Shown: one piece after another, positions 38,465 to 47,345 of the stretch
How positions within the stretch are numbered: the stretch's first letter is position 1
Layout: each line of letters begins with the position of its first letter
Source: JALZMG01 sp963739975
GTDB lineage: Bacteria; Actinomycetota; Acidimicrobiia; Acidimicrobiales; Ilumatobacteraceae
Reading direction: 5' to 3'
Assembly (NCBI GenBank): GCA_963739975.1
Contig: CAVUCK010000021.1
Coordinates: 1-64,000 of the forward strand
DNA length: 64,000 bases
Notes under the pieces: generated by a model
Seen by the model: the letters and a program-made list of their open reading frames with translations, nothing else
Database searches by the model: none
What the model was told of the DNA's origin: nothing
Position numbers and translations under genes: made by a program

Positions 38465-40794
38465 CGGCGCCGCTCACGATGGCGGCCGACGTGCTGATCA
38501 TCGCCGTCGCCGACCTGCCGGCTCCCCAGCGCGCCCAGATCGCCGATCACGGCGAGTTCGCGATCACGCGAACCCATGGTCGAATGCCGTCGCTGCTCGT
38601 CGATGCGCCCGCCGTCGAACTGCTCGGCGAGTTCAGGCAGCCATCGACGATCGTCGAGGCGATCCTTCGCTACAGCCGTCGCGAGCAGCGCGATCCAGAG
38701 GTCGTGCTCGAGGACTCGTACCCCGTGCTGCGTCGTTTCATCGCCGCCGGCTGCCTGGGCGACGGAGCCGACGAGCGGCGAGGGTCGCTCGCGGTCGGTG
38801 ACCGCATCGCCGGCGGGACCGTGGTGCGCGCGCTGCGCGTGCTCGACGACTCTGAGCTGTACCAGCTCCAGCGCGAGGACGGGTCGCTGGGCGCGCTCAA
38901 ACTGGTCGGGGCCGGCAGCGCGCTGGCGCGCCGCGGCGTCCACGAGCGCGAGGCGCGCGTGCTGACGCGTCTGCGCGGTCACCCGTCCCCGCTCCTCCTC
39001 GGGACCGGAGCGCACGAGGCGGGGCCGTGGCTGGCGCTCGAGTGGTGCGACGGCGTGCCGATCCTGGTCGCGGCCGCGCGAGCACGCAGCGCGCCCGGCG
39101 ACGCTCGGATCCACGACCTGTGCGCTCGCGTGGTGGAGGCGTACGCCACGCTGCACGAGCGCGGCATCGTCCACGGCGACATCCACCCCGGCAATGTCCT
39201 GGTCGACCGCTCGGGTGCAGTCCGGCTGCTCGACTTCGGTCTCGCATGGGAGGTCGATCACCAGGACAACCCGCCGCGTGGCGGCGTCGCCCCGTTCTTC
39301 GACCCCCTCTACGCCACCGCCCAGCTGGCAGGCACCGAAGCGCCGGCCGTCACGGCGGCGTCCGACCAGTACTCGCTCGCGGCACTCCTGTACCTGCTCG
39401 TGACCGGAACGCACCACGTCGATCACGTGCTCGATCGCGACGAGCTGCTGCGCCGGATCGTCGAGGACGAACCGGTCCCGTTCGTCCGTCGGGCACGCCC
39501 ACCGTGGCCGGCTCTCGAGGCCGCGCTACGTCGCGCCCTCCGACAGGACGCGGCCGATCGCTTCGACACGGTCGCCGACTTCGCCGCCGCGATCGTGGCG
39601 GCGCAACCGCCCGATGGGAATGCGGCGCCCGCCGTCCACGACACGCTGCAAATCGTCCTGGACGACGTGCTGGCGCGTGCGTCGCCGGGCGGGACGTGGT
39701 TCGAACTCGGGGTCGGCGCGCCATCGTGCTCGGTTGCCTATGGGGCAGCGGGACTTGCCCTCGCCATCCACGGGATCGCCGCGCTGCGCGACGACCCGCG
39801 CCTGCTGGCGCTCGCCGACGAGTGGGCGGTGAGGGCAGCCCGTGACGCCGATCGGGCTGACGCCTTCGACAACGAGGCGATGGAACTGGACGAGCGACGT
39901 ACCGGCTCGATCAGCCCGTACCACCGCCGCAGCGGCGTCCACGCCGCACAAGCGGTCGTGGCCGTCGCGCTCGACGACGAGCTCGCCGCCCGCCGGGCGC
40001 TGCACGACTTCGTCGCCTCGTCGGACTTGCCCTGTGTGCTGCTCGACCTGGCGCTCGGACGGTCTGGAACCGCGCACGTATCGGCCATCCTGCTCGACAT
40101 GATCGGCGGCCGATGGCCCGCCCAGGCGCTCACGGCCTGTGGCCGAAAGGCCGCCGCTGGCGTCTGGGATGACATCACCGCAATGCCGCCGATCGGCGAC
40201 GGCGGCGCCGTCGCCCACCTCGGTGTCGCGCACGGCTGGGCCGGTCTGCTCCTCGCCCAGCTGCGCTGGTCCGAGACATCGGGAGACGACCTGCCCCCCG
40301 GACTTGGCGACCGCCTCGACCAGCTCGTCGCCCTCGGGCGCCCGCACGGGCTCGGGCTCCTGTGGCCCTGGCGCCACGACCCGACCGGCCGCCAGCGAGT
40401 CCGCGCCGTCGCCGGGTGGTGCAACGGGGCCGCTGGACTCGTCCACCTGTTCACCACAGCGCACCGCGTCCTCGGCGACGATCACTGGCTCGACCTCGCG
40501 GATCGCGCCGCTCTCAGCGCGCATCGAGCTGCGCAGCGAGTCGGCCAGCTGTGTTGCGGGCTGGCCGGCCAGTCCTACGCGCTGCTCGACCTGTACCAGC
40601 ACACCGGCGAAGGACGGCACCTCGCTGCCGCCCGCGACCTGGCGACGCGGGCGAGCGCAAGCACCAGCGCGACGAACGCCAACGACCCGATGGCAGCCAG
40701 CCTGCACAAGGGGCAGGTCGGCATCGCCAGCTTGGCCGCCGCGATCGAACGCCCGGAGCTCGCGGCGACGCCACTCTTCGGCATCGTGCATTGA
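38455..40794 (+). CDS. RRE-like/kinase/LanC-like fusion, lanthipeptide synthetase-like
   Basis: This 779-residue protein has three parts. Residues ~20-115 look like a PqqD/RRE peptide-binding domain (MPSLLVDAPAVELLGEFRQP, YPVLRRFIAAGCL). Residues ~125-400 are a protein kinase: Lys149 (GALKLVG), catalytic HGDIHPGNVLV with Asp242, and DFG Asp260. Residues ~420-779 are LanC-like: LGVAHGWAGLLLAQLRW, GWCNGAAGLVHLF with Cys656, and QLCCGLAGQSYALL with Cys700-Cys701, giving a Cys/Cys-Cys zinc set. It lacks the fused lyase of class III/IV synthetases; the preceding gene may supply it. Expected role: phosphorylate Thr/Ser of the Cys-rich protein and catalyse ring closure. Confidence 0.82.
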   Translation: MRLTAPLTMAADVLIIAVADLPAPQRAQIADHGEFAITRTHGRMPSLLVDAPAVELLGEFRQPSTIVEAILRYSRREQRDPEVVLEDSYPVLRRFIAAGCLGDGADERRGSLAVGDRIAGGTVVRALRVLDDSELYQLQREDGSLGALKLVGAGSALARRGVHEREARVLTRLRGHPSPLLLGTGAHEAGPWLALEWCDGVPILVAAARARSAPGDARIHDLCARVVEAYATLHERGIVHGDIHPGNVLVDRSGAVRLLDFGLAWEVDHQDNPPRGGVAPFFDPLYATAQLAGTEAPAVTAASDQYSLAALLYLLVTGTHHVDHVLDRDELLRRIVEDEPVPFVRRARPPWPALEAALRRALRQDAADRFDTVADFAAAIVAAQPPDGNAAPAVHDTLQIVLDDVLARASPGGTWFELGVGAPSCSVAYGAAGLALAIHGIAALRDDPRLLALADEWAVRAARDADRADAFDNEAMELDERRTGSISPYHRRSGVHAAQAVVAVALDDELAARRALHDFVASSDLPCVLLDLALGRSGTAHVSAILLDMIGGRWPAQALTACGRKAAAGVWDDITAMPPIGDGGAVAHLGVAHGWAGLLLAQLRWSETSGDDLPPGLGDRLDQLVALGRPHGLGLLWPWRHDPTGRQRVRAVAGWCNGAAGLVHLFTTAHRVLGDDHWLDLADRAALSAHRAAQRVGQLCCGLAGQSYALLDLYQHTGEGRHLAAARDLATRASASTSATNANDPMAASLHKGQVGIASLAAAIERPELAATPLFGIVH

Positions 40795-40881
40795 CGGAGC
40801 ACGTCGGACACCGGCGGACGGCGTATCCGGGCAGATCTGTTGGGGTCGACGAAGCAGCGCGACGGAGGAGATGATGACGCG

Positions 40882-41850
40882 ATGACGGGACAGCGGTCGA
40901 TGCCCAGCCGCGACGAGGTGCTGGGCTACTTCGACCGACTGTCGAACTGGGGGCGGTGGGGTGACGACGACGAGCTCGGCACGCTGAACTTCATCACCGT
41001 CGACGTGCGGCGGGCGGCGGCACAGGCGGTGCGCCACGGCACCAGCGTTTCGTGCGCGTGGGAGGTGACCGCAGCGCCGGGAGGCATGCAGCGGGCGACG
41101 GTTGCCTTCGCATGCGCGGCGGACATGCCGGGTGCCGAAGACATGTCAATCGCTGCGTTCCACGAGGATCGTCGGTGGGGCTTCTCGTCGGAGCAGCTCG
41201 GCTTCACGTTCCACGGCAACACACAGACCCACGTCGACTCGCCGTGCCACATCTTCTGGGACGGCAGGATGTACAACGGGCGGTCGCACTCGCTGGTCGA
41301 TGCAGAGACCGGGGCGGCGTGGGGTGCCGTCACGGCGGCGGCCAACGGGATGGTCACGCGAGGTGTCCTGCTGGACATCCCGAAGGTGCGCGACGTGCGA
41401 TGGCTGGAGCCGGGTGAGGGCGTTTTCCCCGATGAGCTCGAGGAGGCCGAGCGCCGCCAGGGCGTGCGCGTGCGATCCGGCGATGCCGTCCTGCTGCGGA
41501 CGGGGTACGGCCGGGCCCGCCACGAGGCCGCTGACGCCTGGGTGCCGCCGAGCACGACACAGGCCGGCTGGCATGCGTCGTGCCTACCGTGGCTGCACGA
41601 ACGCGAGGTCGCGCTGATCGGCGCCGACACGCCCCAGGACGTGCAGCCGTCCGGGATCGACGGCGTGCTGATGCCGGTGCACGCCGTGAGCCTCGTCGCC
41701 ATGGGCCTGTGGCTGCTCGACAACTGCGATCTGGAAGCGTGCGCGGCCACCGCCGCCGAGCTCGGCCAGTGGGACTTCCAGCTCGCGGTCGCGCCGATCC
41801 GCTTCGCCGGCACGTCCGGCAGCCCGGTCAACCCGATCGCCACGTTCTAG
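40882..41850 (+). CDS. Cyclase family protein (kynurenine formamidase-like)
   Basis: The 322-residue protein belongs to the metal-dependent cyclase/formamidase family. The metal motif is visible as TFHGNTQTHVDSPCHIFWDG (His, His, Asp, His). Other typical segments are GVLLDIPKVRD, SGDAVLLRTGYGR and VALIGADTPQDVQPSGI. ATG 40882 follows a GGAGGAG site. It lies 87 bp after the lanthipeptide-like operon on the same strand, but nothing links the functions. The substrate is unknown; an acyl amide or ring hydrolase is likely. Confidence 0.85.
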   Translation: MTGQRSMPSRDEVLGYFDRLSNWGRWGDDDELGTLNFITVDVRRAAAQAVRHGTSVSCAWEVTAAPGGMQRATVAFACAADMPGAEDMSIAAFHEDRRWGFSSEQLGFTFHGNTQTHVDSPCHIFWDGRMYNGRSHSLVDAETGAAWGAVTAAANGMVTRGVLLDIPKVRDVRWLEPGEGVFPDELEEAERRQGVRVRSGDAVLLRTGYGRARHEAADAWVPPSTTQAGWHASCLPWLHEREVALIGADTPQDVQPSGIDGVLMPVHAVSLVAMGLWLLDNCDLEACAATAAELGQWDFQLAVAPIRFAGTSGSPVNPIATF

Positions 41851-42199
41851 CGGCGCCGAGCGTGATCGGTCGGTGCGTGATCGACTCGGCGTGCGTTGGA
41901 TCAGCGGTCGACCGAGTGGACATTGCGGATGCCGGAGAGCACCAGTTCGCTGATCGGCTGCGTTGGTTGACGATCTCGTACGGCGTTGCGCACGGAGGTC
42001 GCCAGCCGGCGACGCAACGTACGGTGCGGCGTCGCTGGCGCCGCCGTCGGCGAATCGCAGTCCGGGCGATTGGTCGTGTGCGCTGGGTTGGCGGCGGGGT
42101 TCAGCACGATGGTCATGCGTCCATCGTCCTGCCCCGGGCTTCATGACGCCAGAGACACGTTCTTGTGAATTCGATGTCGAATCGTCATACTGACGTTTG
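41851..42199. other. Intergenic region upstream of lysR, no clear gene
   Basis: The 349 bp contain a weak 71-residue reverse frame (41901-42116) starting MTIVLNPAANPAHTTN, divergent from the LysR gene where a target often lies, but it matches nothing known and is not called. The operator-like palindrome at 42169 is the only clear signal. Confidence 0.35.
42169..42182. promoter_or_regulatory. Palindrome ATTCGATGTCGAAT
   Basis: A perfect 14-base palindrome (ATTCGA-TG-TCGAAT) 17 bp before the LysR start. Its position suits autoregulation by the LysR protein. Confidence 0.5.
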
Positions 42200-43126
42200 A
42201 TGCCTGCAGTCCAGCTCGACGTCGAGTCGCTGCGCGCCCTGCTCGCCGTGCTCGACCATGGCGGGATGACCCGCGCAGCCGGGCATCTCCACCTGACCCA
42301 GTCGGCAGTCAGCTGGAAGATCAAGCGCCTCGAGGAGCGGGTCGGCCGACCACTGCTCATTCGCGACGGTCACACGATCCGCCCGACCCGCGATGGGCGA
42401 GCATTGATCGATGACGCCCGCAGGCTGGTCGACATCCACGACCGAGCCGCTGCCCGACTCCGGAGCTCGGAGCTGACCGGCAAGGTCAAGGTCGGATCCA
42501 ACGAGGAAGTCGACGCTGAGCGGATGGCGTCATTGCTCGGCCGGTTCATGCGCGCCAACCCCCAGACCTCGATCGAGTTCGTGATCGACCACACCGAGCA
42601 CCTGGCCAAGAAGATCGATGCCGGCGAGATCGACGTGGCGGTCATCCAAGTCGACGAGCACGACCTTCGACGCGACGATCTCGTGCTGTGGACTGACGTT
42701 CTGTGCTGGGTCACGTCGTGCGAGTCGACGTACGACGATGGTGCCATCCCGCTCGTCACCTTTGGTGAGCACTGCTTCTACCGGTCGCTCAGCGAACCGC
42801 TCCTGACCTCGCACGGGATCGACTTCACCATCGCCTTCTCGGTGGCCTCGACGGGCGGGGTGCGAGCGGCGGTCGAAGCCGGCCTCGGCGTGGGCGTGCT
42901 CAGCTCCCGCCAACTCGGCGGCGACGTCGTCGAGTGGAAGCGCGGGCGTGAGGTCCCGCCACTTCCACGGATCTACCAGATCGCCCGCACCGTCCCCGGC
43001 GAACGACCCGCCGTCGCCGCAGCACTCATCGACGCCATCGCCGACGAGCTCCGCGAACCATCACCTACCGCCGGCCTACTTCGCGAATCAGTCGACGGAC
43101 GCGTCGCCGGGGGCGCCCAAGGCTGA
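42200..43126 (+). CDS. LysR family transcriptional regulator
   Basis: The 308-residue regulator has the winged HTH (LDVESLRALLAVLDHGGMTR, AAGHLHLTQSAVSWKIKRLE, ERVGRPLLIRDG) and a periplasmic-binding-protein-like effector domain (GKVKVGSNEEVDAERMASLL, AVEAGLGVGVLSSRQL). ATG 42200 is used; TTG 42197 is in frame. The MFS exporter gene follows in the same direction and may be its target. Confidence 0.93.
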   Translation: MPAVQLDVESLRALLAVLDHGGMTRAAGHLHLTQSAVSWKIKRLEERVGRPLLIRDGHTIRPTRDGRALIDDARRLVDIHDRAAARLRSSELTGKVKVGSNEEVDAERMASLLGRFMRANPQTSIEFVIDHTEHLAKKIDAGEIDVAVIQVDEHDLRRDDLVLWTDVLCWVTSCESTYDDGAIPLVTFGEHCFYRSLSEPLLTSHGIDFTIAFSVASTGGVRAAVEAGLGVGVLSSRQLGGDVVEWKRGREVPPLPRIYQIARTVPGERPAVAAALIDAIADELREPSPTAGLLRESVDGRVAGGAQG

Positions 43127-43218
43127 CGCTGAACCGGGCGTCGTCCGATCAGCGCAGCGACTCGGAACCTCACGGGTGCGGCTGTCGGGGTCAATGGCGG
43201 CTCGTACGATCGGTGGCG

Positions 43219-44706
43219 ATGCTCGACGTGGCACCCCCGGGCGAGCAACTGGTGCTGGCGTCGGGGCGGGGTCGCCTCGCCCTGGTCGCGACGGTGGCGG
43301 CGAGTGGAATGGCGTCGCTGGACGCGACCGTCGTGAACGTCGCCCTGCCGAAGATGGGGGACGACTTCGACGCCGGAGTCGGCGCGTTGCAGTGGGTGCT
43401 CACGGGGTACCTGCTGGCGCTGGCCTCGTTGATCCTCCTCGGTGGTGCGCTCGGCGACCGGTACGGCCGGCGCCGGGTGTTCGTGATCGGCACCGTGTGG
43501 TTCGCCGCCGCCTCGCTGTTGTGCGGCGCCGCGCCGAGCGTCGAGGTGCTCATCGGGGCGCGGGTGCTCCAGGGGGTCGGCGCGGCGCTGCTCACGCCGG
43601 GCAGCTTGGCGATCCTGCAGGCGAGCTTCCGGCACGACGACCGCTCGCGTGCCGTCGGGGCGTGGTCCGGGTTGAGTGGCGTGTTCGGGGCGATCGGGCC
43701 GTTCGTCGGCGGCTGGCTCGTCGACGGACCGGGCTGGCGGTGGGCGTTCCTCATCAACGTGCCGGTCGCTGCCCTCGTGCTCGTGGGCGCCCGTGCCGTG
43801 CCGGAGACGAAGGACCCGCACACCGGTCGGACCCTCGACGTCGCCGGCGCGGCGATCGCCGTCGTCGCGCTGGCGTCGGCGACGTGGGCGCTCGTGACCG
43901 CTGGTGAGCGCGGCTGGTCGGACCGTTCGGTGATCGCCACCGGCGCCCTGGCTGTTGTCGGCGCCGTCGTGTTCGTGCGCCGGATGGTCACCGCACCTGA
44001 CCCGCTGGTGTCGCCGTCGCTGTTCCGCAACCGCGAGTTCACCGTCACCAACCTGGCGACCGTCCTGCTCTACGCCGGCCTCGGCGTGTCGTTCTTCCTC
44101 GTCGCGTACGGGCTGCAGGTCGCCGCCGGTTGGTCGGCCACCAGCGCCGGCGTGGCGCTGCTGCCGGCGACGGTGCTGATGCTGGTCTTCTCCGCTCGCT
44201 CGGCAGCGCTCGCCGAGCGCATCGGACCGCGGCTCCAGCTGACGGTCGGCCCGCTCCTCACCGCCGCCGGGCTGCTCCTGCTGGTGCGCATCGGTCCCGA
44301 CCCCTCCTGGCTGCGCCACGTGCTACCGGGCGCCGTCGTGTTCGGGCTCGGACTGGTGACGTTCGTGGCGCCGTTGACGGCCACCGTGATGGGGTCGGTC
44401 GACCCCGACCAGGTGAGCACCGCATCCGGGGTGAACAACGCCATCGCCCGAACGGCCAGCCTGGGCGCCATCGCCGTGATCCCGGCCGCCTCCGGGCTGA
44501 CGACCGCAAGCGGGCCCGAAGCGGTCACCGACGCCGTGCGGACCGCGCTCGTCATCGCAGCAGTGCTCGCCGCCACCGCCGGTCCGCTGTGCTTCTTCGG
44601 GCTGGCACCGCGCGCGGCGTGGCGCCCCTCGGCCCGCCGGATGCACTGCGCCGTGGACGGACCGCCGCTGCAACCCGATCCGGAGCTCTGCCCCGTCGCA
44701 CGATGA
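43219..44706 (+). CDS. MFS transporter, DHA2 family (EmrB/QacA-like)
   Basis: The 495-residue protein has about 14 membrane helices. Motif A is GALGDRYGRRRVFVIG, the first helix ends LDATVVNVALP, motif B-like is ARVLQGVGAALLTPGSLAIL, and motif C is GVFGAIGPFVGGWLVDG. Such proteins are proton antiporters exporting drugs or metabolites across the cell membrane. ATG 43219 is preferred to GTG 43213. LysR lies upstream. The C-terminal ~40 residues are hydrophilic. Confidence 0.93.
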   Translation: MLDVAPPGEQLVLASGRGRLALVATVAASGMASLDATVVNVALPKMGDDFDAGVGALQWVLTGYLLALASLILLGGALGDRYGRRRVFVIGTVWFAAASLLCGAAPSVEVLIGARVLQGVGAALLTPGSLAILQASFRHDDRSRAVGAWSGLSGVFGAIGPFVGGWLVDGPGWRWAFLINVPVAALVLVGARAVPETKDPHTGRTLDVAGAAIAVVALASATWALVTAGERGWSDRSVIATGALAVVGAVVFVRRMVTAPDPLVSPSLFRNREFTVTNLATVLLYAGLGVSFFLVAYGLQVAAGWSATSAGVALLPATVLMLVFSARSAALAERIGPRLQLTVGPLLTAAGLLLLVRIGPDPSWLRHVLPGAVVFGLGLVTFVAPLTATVMGSVDPDQVSTASGVNNAIARTASLGAIAVIPAASGLTTASGPEAVTDAVRTALVIAAVLAATAGPLCFFGLAPRAAWRPSARRMHCAVDGPPLQPDPELCPVAR

Positions 44707-44826
44707 CCGAGTGCGGTTCCAGGTTGGCGACGGGTCCGAGCTGGAGGCGGGACGCGACCGTCGAGTCGCGGCATCGCCCGTGCGGGCACACGACCTACAG
44801 GGATCGCGTCGACAGGGGCGCTGTTC

Positions 44827-45040
44827 GTGACGATCCTCGTGAGTCCGGCCGGCGGGGTTTTCATCATCTACCTCGGCCTCGTCGCCGGCACCCTCTCCGT
44901 TCTGGCTCGCTTCGGGGAGCCCGGCCGTGTCCGCCGTCGTGATCCTGACCCTCGGCGGCATGCATGTGCTCTACGACGGGTTCATCTGGAAGCGACCAGT
45001 GCCCGGCACGGGCGGCATGCTGACCACCATCACCGTGTGA
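44827..45040 (+). pseudogene. Frameshifted fragment of a membrane protein
   Basis: From GTG 44827 the frame gives MTILVSPAGGVFIIYLGLVA, then GTLSVLARF. Near 44915 the adjacent frame takes over as GSPAVSAVVILTLGGMHVLY, then DGFIWKRPVPGTGGMLTTIT, and stops at 45040. HVLYDGFIWK resembles the end of polytopic membrane proteins. Together they look like the last ~70 residues of an integral membrane protein with one indel and a missing 5' part. The family was not identified. Confidence 0.45.
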
Positions 45041-45148
45041 GGACGAACAGGGGCTCGCCAAGAGACCAGGGCTCCCCAAGGGTGTGGCCCGGGTGCGACG
45101 CCCTGGGGAGAGCGCGACCGTCGTGCATCCGATACGAAAGGTGGAGAC

Positions 45149-45664
45149 ATGAACGAGGCAACCGAGCGCGCCGTCCTTGCCGGAGGCTGCTTCTGGGGGG
45201 TGCAGGAGTTGGTCCGCACGCTCCCTGGCGTCATTTCGAGTCGAGTCGGCTACACGGGCGGTGATGTCCCGAACGCCACCTACCGCAACCACGGCACCCA
45301 TGCAGAGGGCATCGAGATCGTGTTCGATCCATCGGTGATGAGCTATCGCGATCTGCTGGAGTTCTTCTTCCAGGTCCACGACCCGACCACCAAGAACCGC
45401 CAGGGATACGACGTCGGGGTGAGCTATCGGTCGGCCATCTACTACACCTCTGACGAGCAGCGCAGCGTTGCGGAGAAGTCGATCGCCGACGTCGAGGCGT
45501 CGGGCTTGTGGCCGGGCAAGGTCGTCACCGAGGTGGAACCAGTGGGTCCGTTCTGGGAGGCCGAGCCAGAGCACCAGGACTACCTGCAGCACTACCCGAA
45601 CGGGTACACGTGCCACTTCGTCAGGCCGCACTGGAAGCTGCCCCGCCGGCAGGCCGCGTCGTAA
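45149..45664 (+). CDS. msrA: Peptide-methionine (S)-S-oxide reductase
   Basis: MsrA repairs methionine sulfoxide in proteins in the cytosol. The catalytic motif GGCFWG has Cys14; further family motifs are GVISSRVGYTGG, YRNHGTHAEGIEIVFDP, FFFQVHDPTTKNRQGYDVG, SYRSAIYYT and EPEHQDYLQHYPNGYTCHF. The 171-residue length is normal. A GGAGA site precedes the ATG, and a stable hairpin follows the stop. Confidence 0.96.
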   Translation: MNEATERAVLAGGCFWGVQELVRTLPGVISSRVGYTGGDVPNATYRNHGTHAEGIEIVFDPSVMSYRDLLEFFFQVHDPTTKNRQGYDVGVSYRSAIYYTSDEQRSVAEKSIADVEASGLWPGKVVTEVEPVGPFWEAEPEHQDYLQHYPNGYTCHFVRPHWKLPRRQAAS

Positions 45665-45685
45665 CGCTGCCGCCCGTCGGTTGGA

Positions 45686-45718
45686 GCTCAGCGCGCCGGC
45701 CACGCCCGGGCGCTGAGC
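45686..45718 (+). terminator. Hairpin downstream of msrA
   Basis: GCTCAGCGC (45686-45694) pairs with GCGCTGAGC (45710-45718) around a 15-base GC-rich loop, starting 22 bp after the msrA stop. No T tract follows, as is usual in this kind of genome. Confidence 0.55.
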
Positions 45719-46013
45719 AGTTCGGCGTTGCCCAGTTGCATCACCTGGTGGTAGCTCGCCGTGGCTCCCGCGGCTGGGATCGGGCATCCTCCACGTGCCG
45801 GTCGCCAAGAGGGTCGGGGCGAGCAGGCCAGGGGTGCGACCAGGGCCTTCCACGGGTGCGACGTGCAGAGGAGAAGAGCACGCTCGGTTGCGTCACCGAC
45901 CACATCAGGTCTCCCGCAAGGAGATCGTGAACCACCTTGCGGCCTGCAAGGGGCCGGACCTCGTCTCGACCGAGATCCGTGCTGCGTCAGGTCGCTGCGC
46001 TTGAGGAGGCGTC
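45719..46013. other. Non-coding interval before epoxide hydrolase gene
   Basis: No gene is supported. Short frames on both strands have weak composition. A GAGGAGGCGTC ribosome site ends the interval just before the epoxide hydrolase ATG. Confidence 0.35.
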
Positions 46014-47216
46014 ATGAGCACGACCGTCGATACGACGACCGACATTCATTCGTTCCAGATCGAGATTCCAGCGGCGCAGATCGATGACTTGCGCCAGCGT
46101 GTCGCGGCGACGCGCTGGCCCACCAGGGAGCTCGTTGCAGATCGGTCGCAAGGTGTGCAGCTTGCGACGCTGCAGGAGCTCGCCCGCTACTGGACGAGCG
46201 ACTACGACTTTGGCCGGATCGGGGCGAGGCTGAACGCGCTGCCGCAGTTCAGGACCGTGATCGACGGAGTCGAGATCCACTTCATCCACGTCAGGTCGCG
46301 GCATGAGGATGCGTTGCCGCTGATCATGACGCATGGCTGGCCGGGCTCGGTCGTCGAGCTGCTCGAGACCGTCGGCCCGCTCACCGACCCGACCGCTCAT
46401 GGCGGCACTCCCGAGGACGCATTCCACCTGGTGCTGCCGTCACTGCCCGGTTACGGGTTCTCCGGTGAGCCGGCCGAGCTCGGCTGGGACGCCAGCCGCA
46501 CCGCACGCGCGTGGGCGCAGCTCATGCACCGCCTCGGCTACACCCGCTTCGTCGCCCAGGGCGGCGACGTGGGTGCCCTCGTCACGGACCTGATGGGCCG
46601 CCAGGCGGTCGAGGGTTTGGTCGGCTACCACCTGAACCTGCTCACGGCAGCGCTTGCCATCGGCGATCAACTGCCCAAGGAATCCGAGAAGGAACGCGCC
46701 GCGGCCAAGGCGTTCGCGACGTTCAGGGAGGACGGCTTCGGCTACTTCCTCGAGATGGCAACGCGGCCACAGACGATCGGCTACGCCCTGCTGGACTCGC
46801 CCGTCGCGCTGGCGGCCTGGTTGCTCGACCACGACACGGACAGCTACTACAAGATCTCCCGCGCGTTCGTCGCCGGCGAGCCCGTGGGCAACCTCACCCG
46901 GGACACCATCCTCGACAACGTCACGCTGTACTGGCTGACCGGCACCGCAGCGTCGGCGGCCCGGTCGTACTGGGAGGACGGACGAGCGCTGGCCGCAGCG
47001 CTGGCGAGCGGCCAGCCTCCTCCGGCGGTGTCGGTTCCGGTCGGCTTCACGACGTTCCCCGGCGAGATCTGGGCTGCGCCGCGCAGCTGGGTCGAGGCGG
47101 TCTACCCCGGCCTCGCCTACTTCAACGAGGTCGACAGGGGCGGCCACTTCGCCGCCTGGGAGGAGCCGCAGCTCTTCTCCGCTGAAGTGCGGGCTGCATT
47201 CAGCTCGTTGCGCTGA
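46014..47216 (+). CDS. Epoxide hydrolase (EHN-type alpha/beta hydrolase)
   Basis: The 400-residue protein begins with the epoxide-hydrolase N-terminal domain (FQIEIPAAQIDDLRQRVAAT, then RWPTRELVADRSQGVQL). The alpha/beta hydrolase core has the oxyanion motif THGWPGSVVELLE, nucleophile Asp185 in AQGGDVGALV and the catalytic His in RGGHFAAWEEPQLF. It would hydrolyse epoxides to diols in the cytosol. It resembles the product at 51230-52441 throughout, so the two are paralogues flanking the oxidoreductase operon. Confidence 0.93.
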   Translation: MSTTVDTTTDIHSFQIEIPAAQIDDLRQRVAATRWPTRELVADRSQGVQLATLQELARYWTSDYDFGRIGARLNALPQFRTVIDGVEIHFIHVRSRHEDALPLIMTHGWPGSVVELLETVGPLTDPTAHGGTPEDAFHLVLPSLPGYGFSGEPAELGWDASRTARAWAQLMHRLGYTRFVAQGGDVGALVTDLMGRQAVEGLVGYHLNLLTAALAIGDQLPKESEKERAAAKAFATFREDGFGYFLEMATRPQTIGYALLDSPVALAAWLLDHDTDSYYKISRAFVAGEPVGNLTRDTILDNVTLYWLTGTAASAARSYWEDGRALAAALASGQPPPAVSVPVGFTTFPGEIWAAPRSWVEAVYPGLAYFNEVDRGGHFAAWEEPQLFSAEVRAAFSSLR

Positions 47217-47345
47217 CGACGAAGGGCCGGTCCTCGTCCGCACCGCGATGCGTCGGGCTGCATCGGGGGCCGAACGCCGTCGCCGTCGTGGTCGTACCGC
47301 CGTGGATGGACACGCCATCGAGCGGCCTCTGGAGAGGAGAGCGAG

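Noticed and set aside
41901..42116. 71-residue frame divergent from LysR
   Set aside because: No family similarity and shadow-like composition; only its position is suggestive.
45688..45903. 71-residue reverse frame after msrA
   Set aside because: It covers the msrA terminator hairpin and has no recognisable domain.
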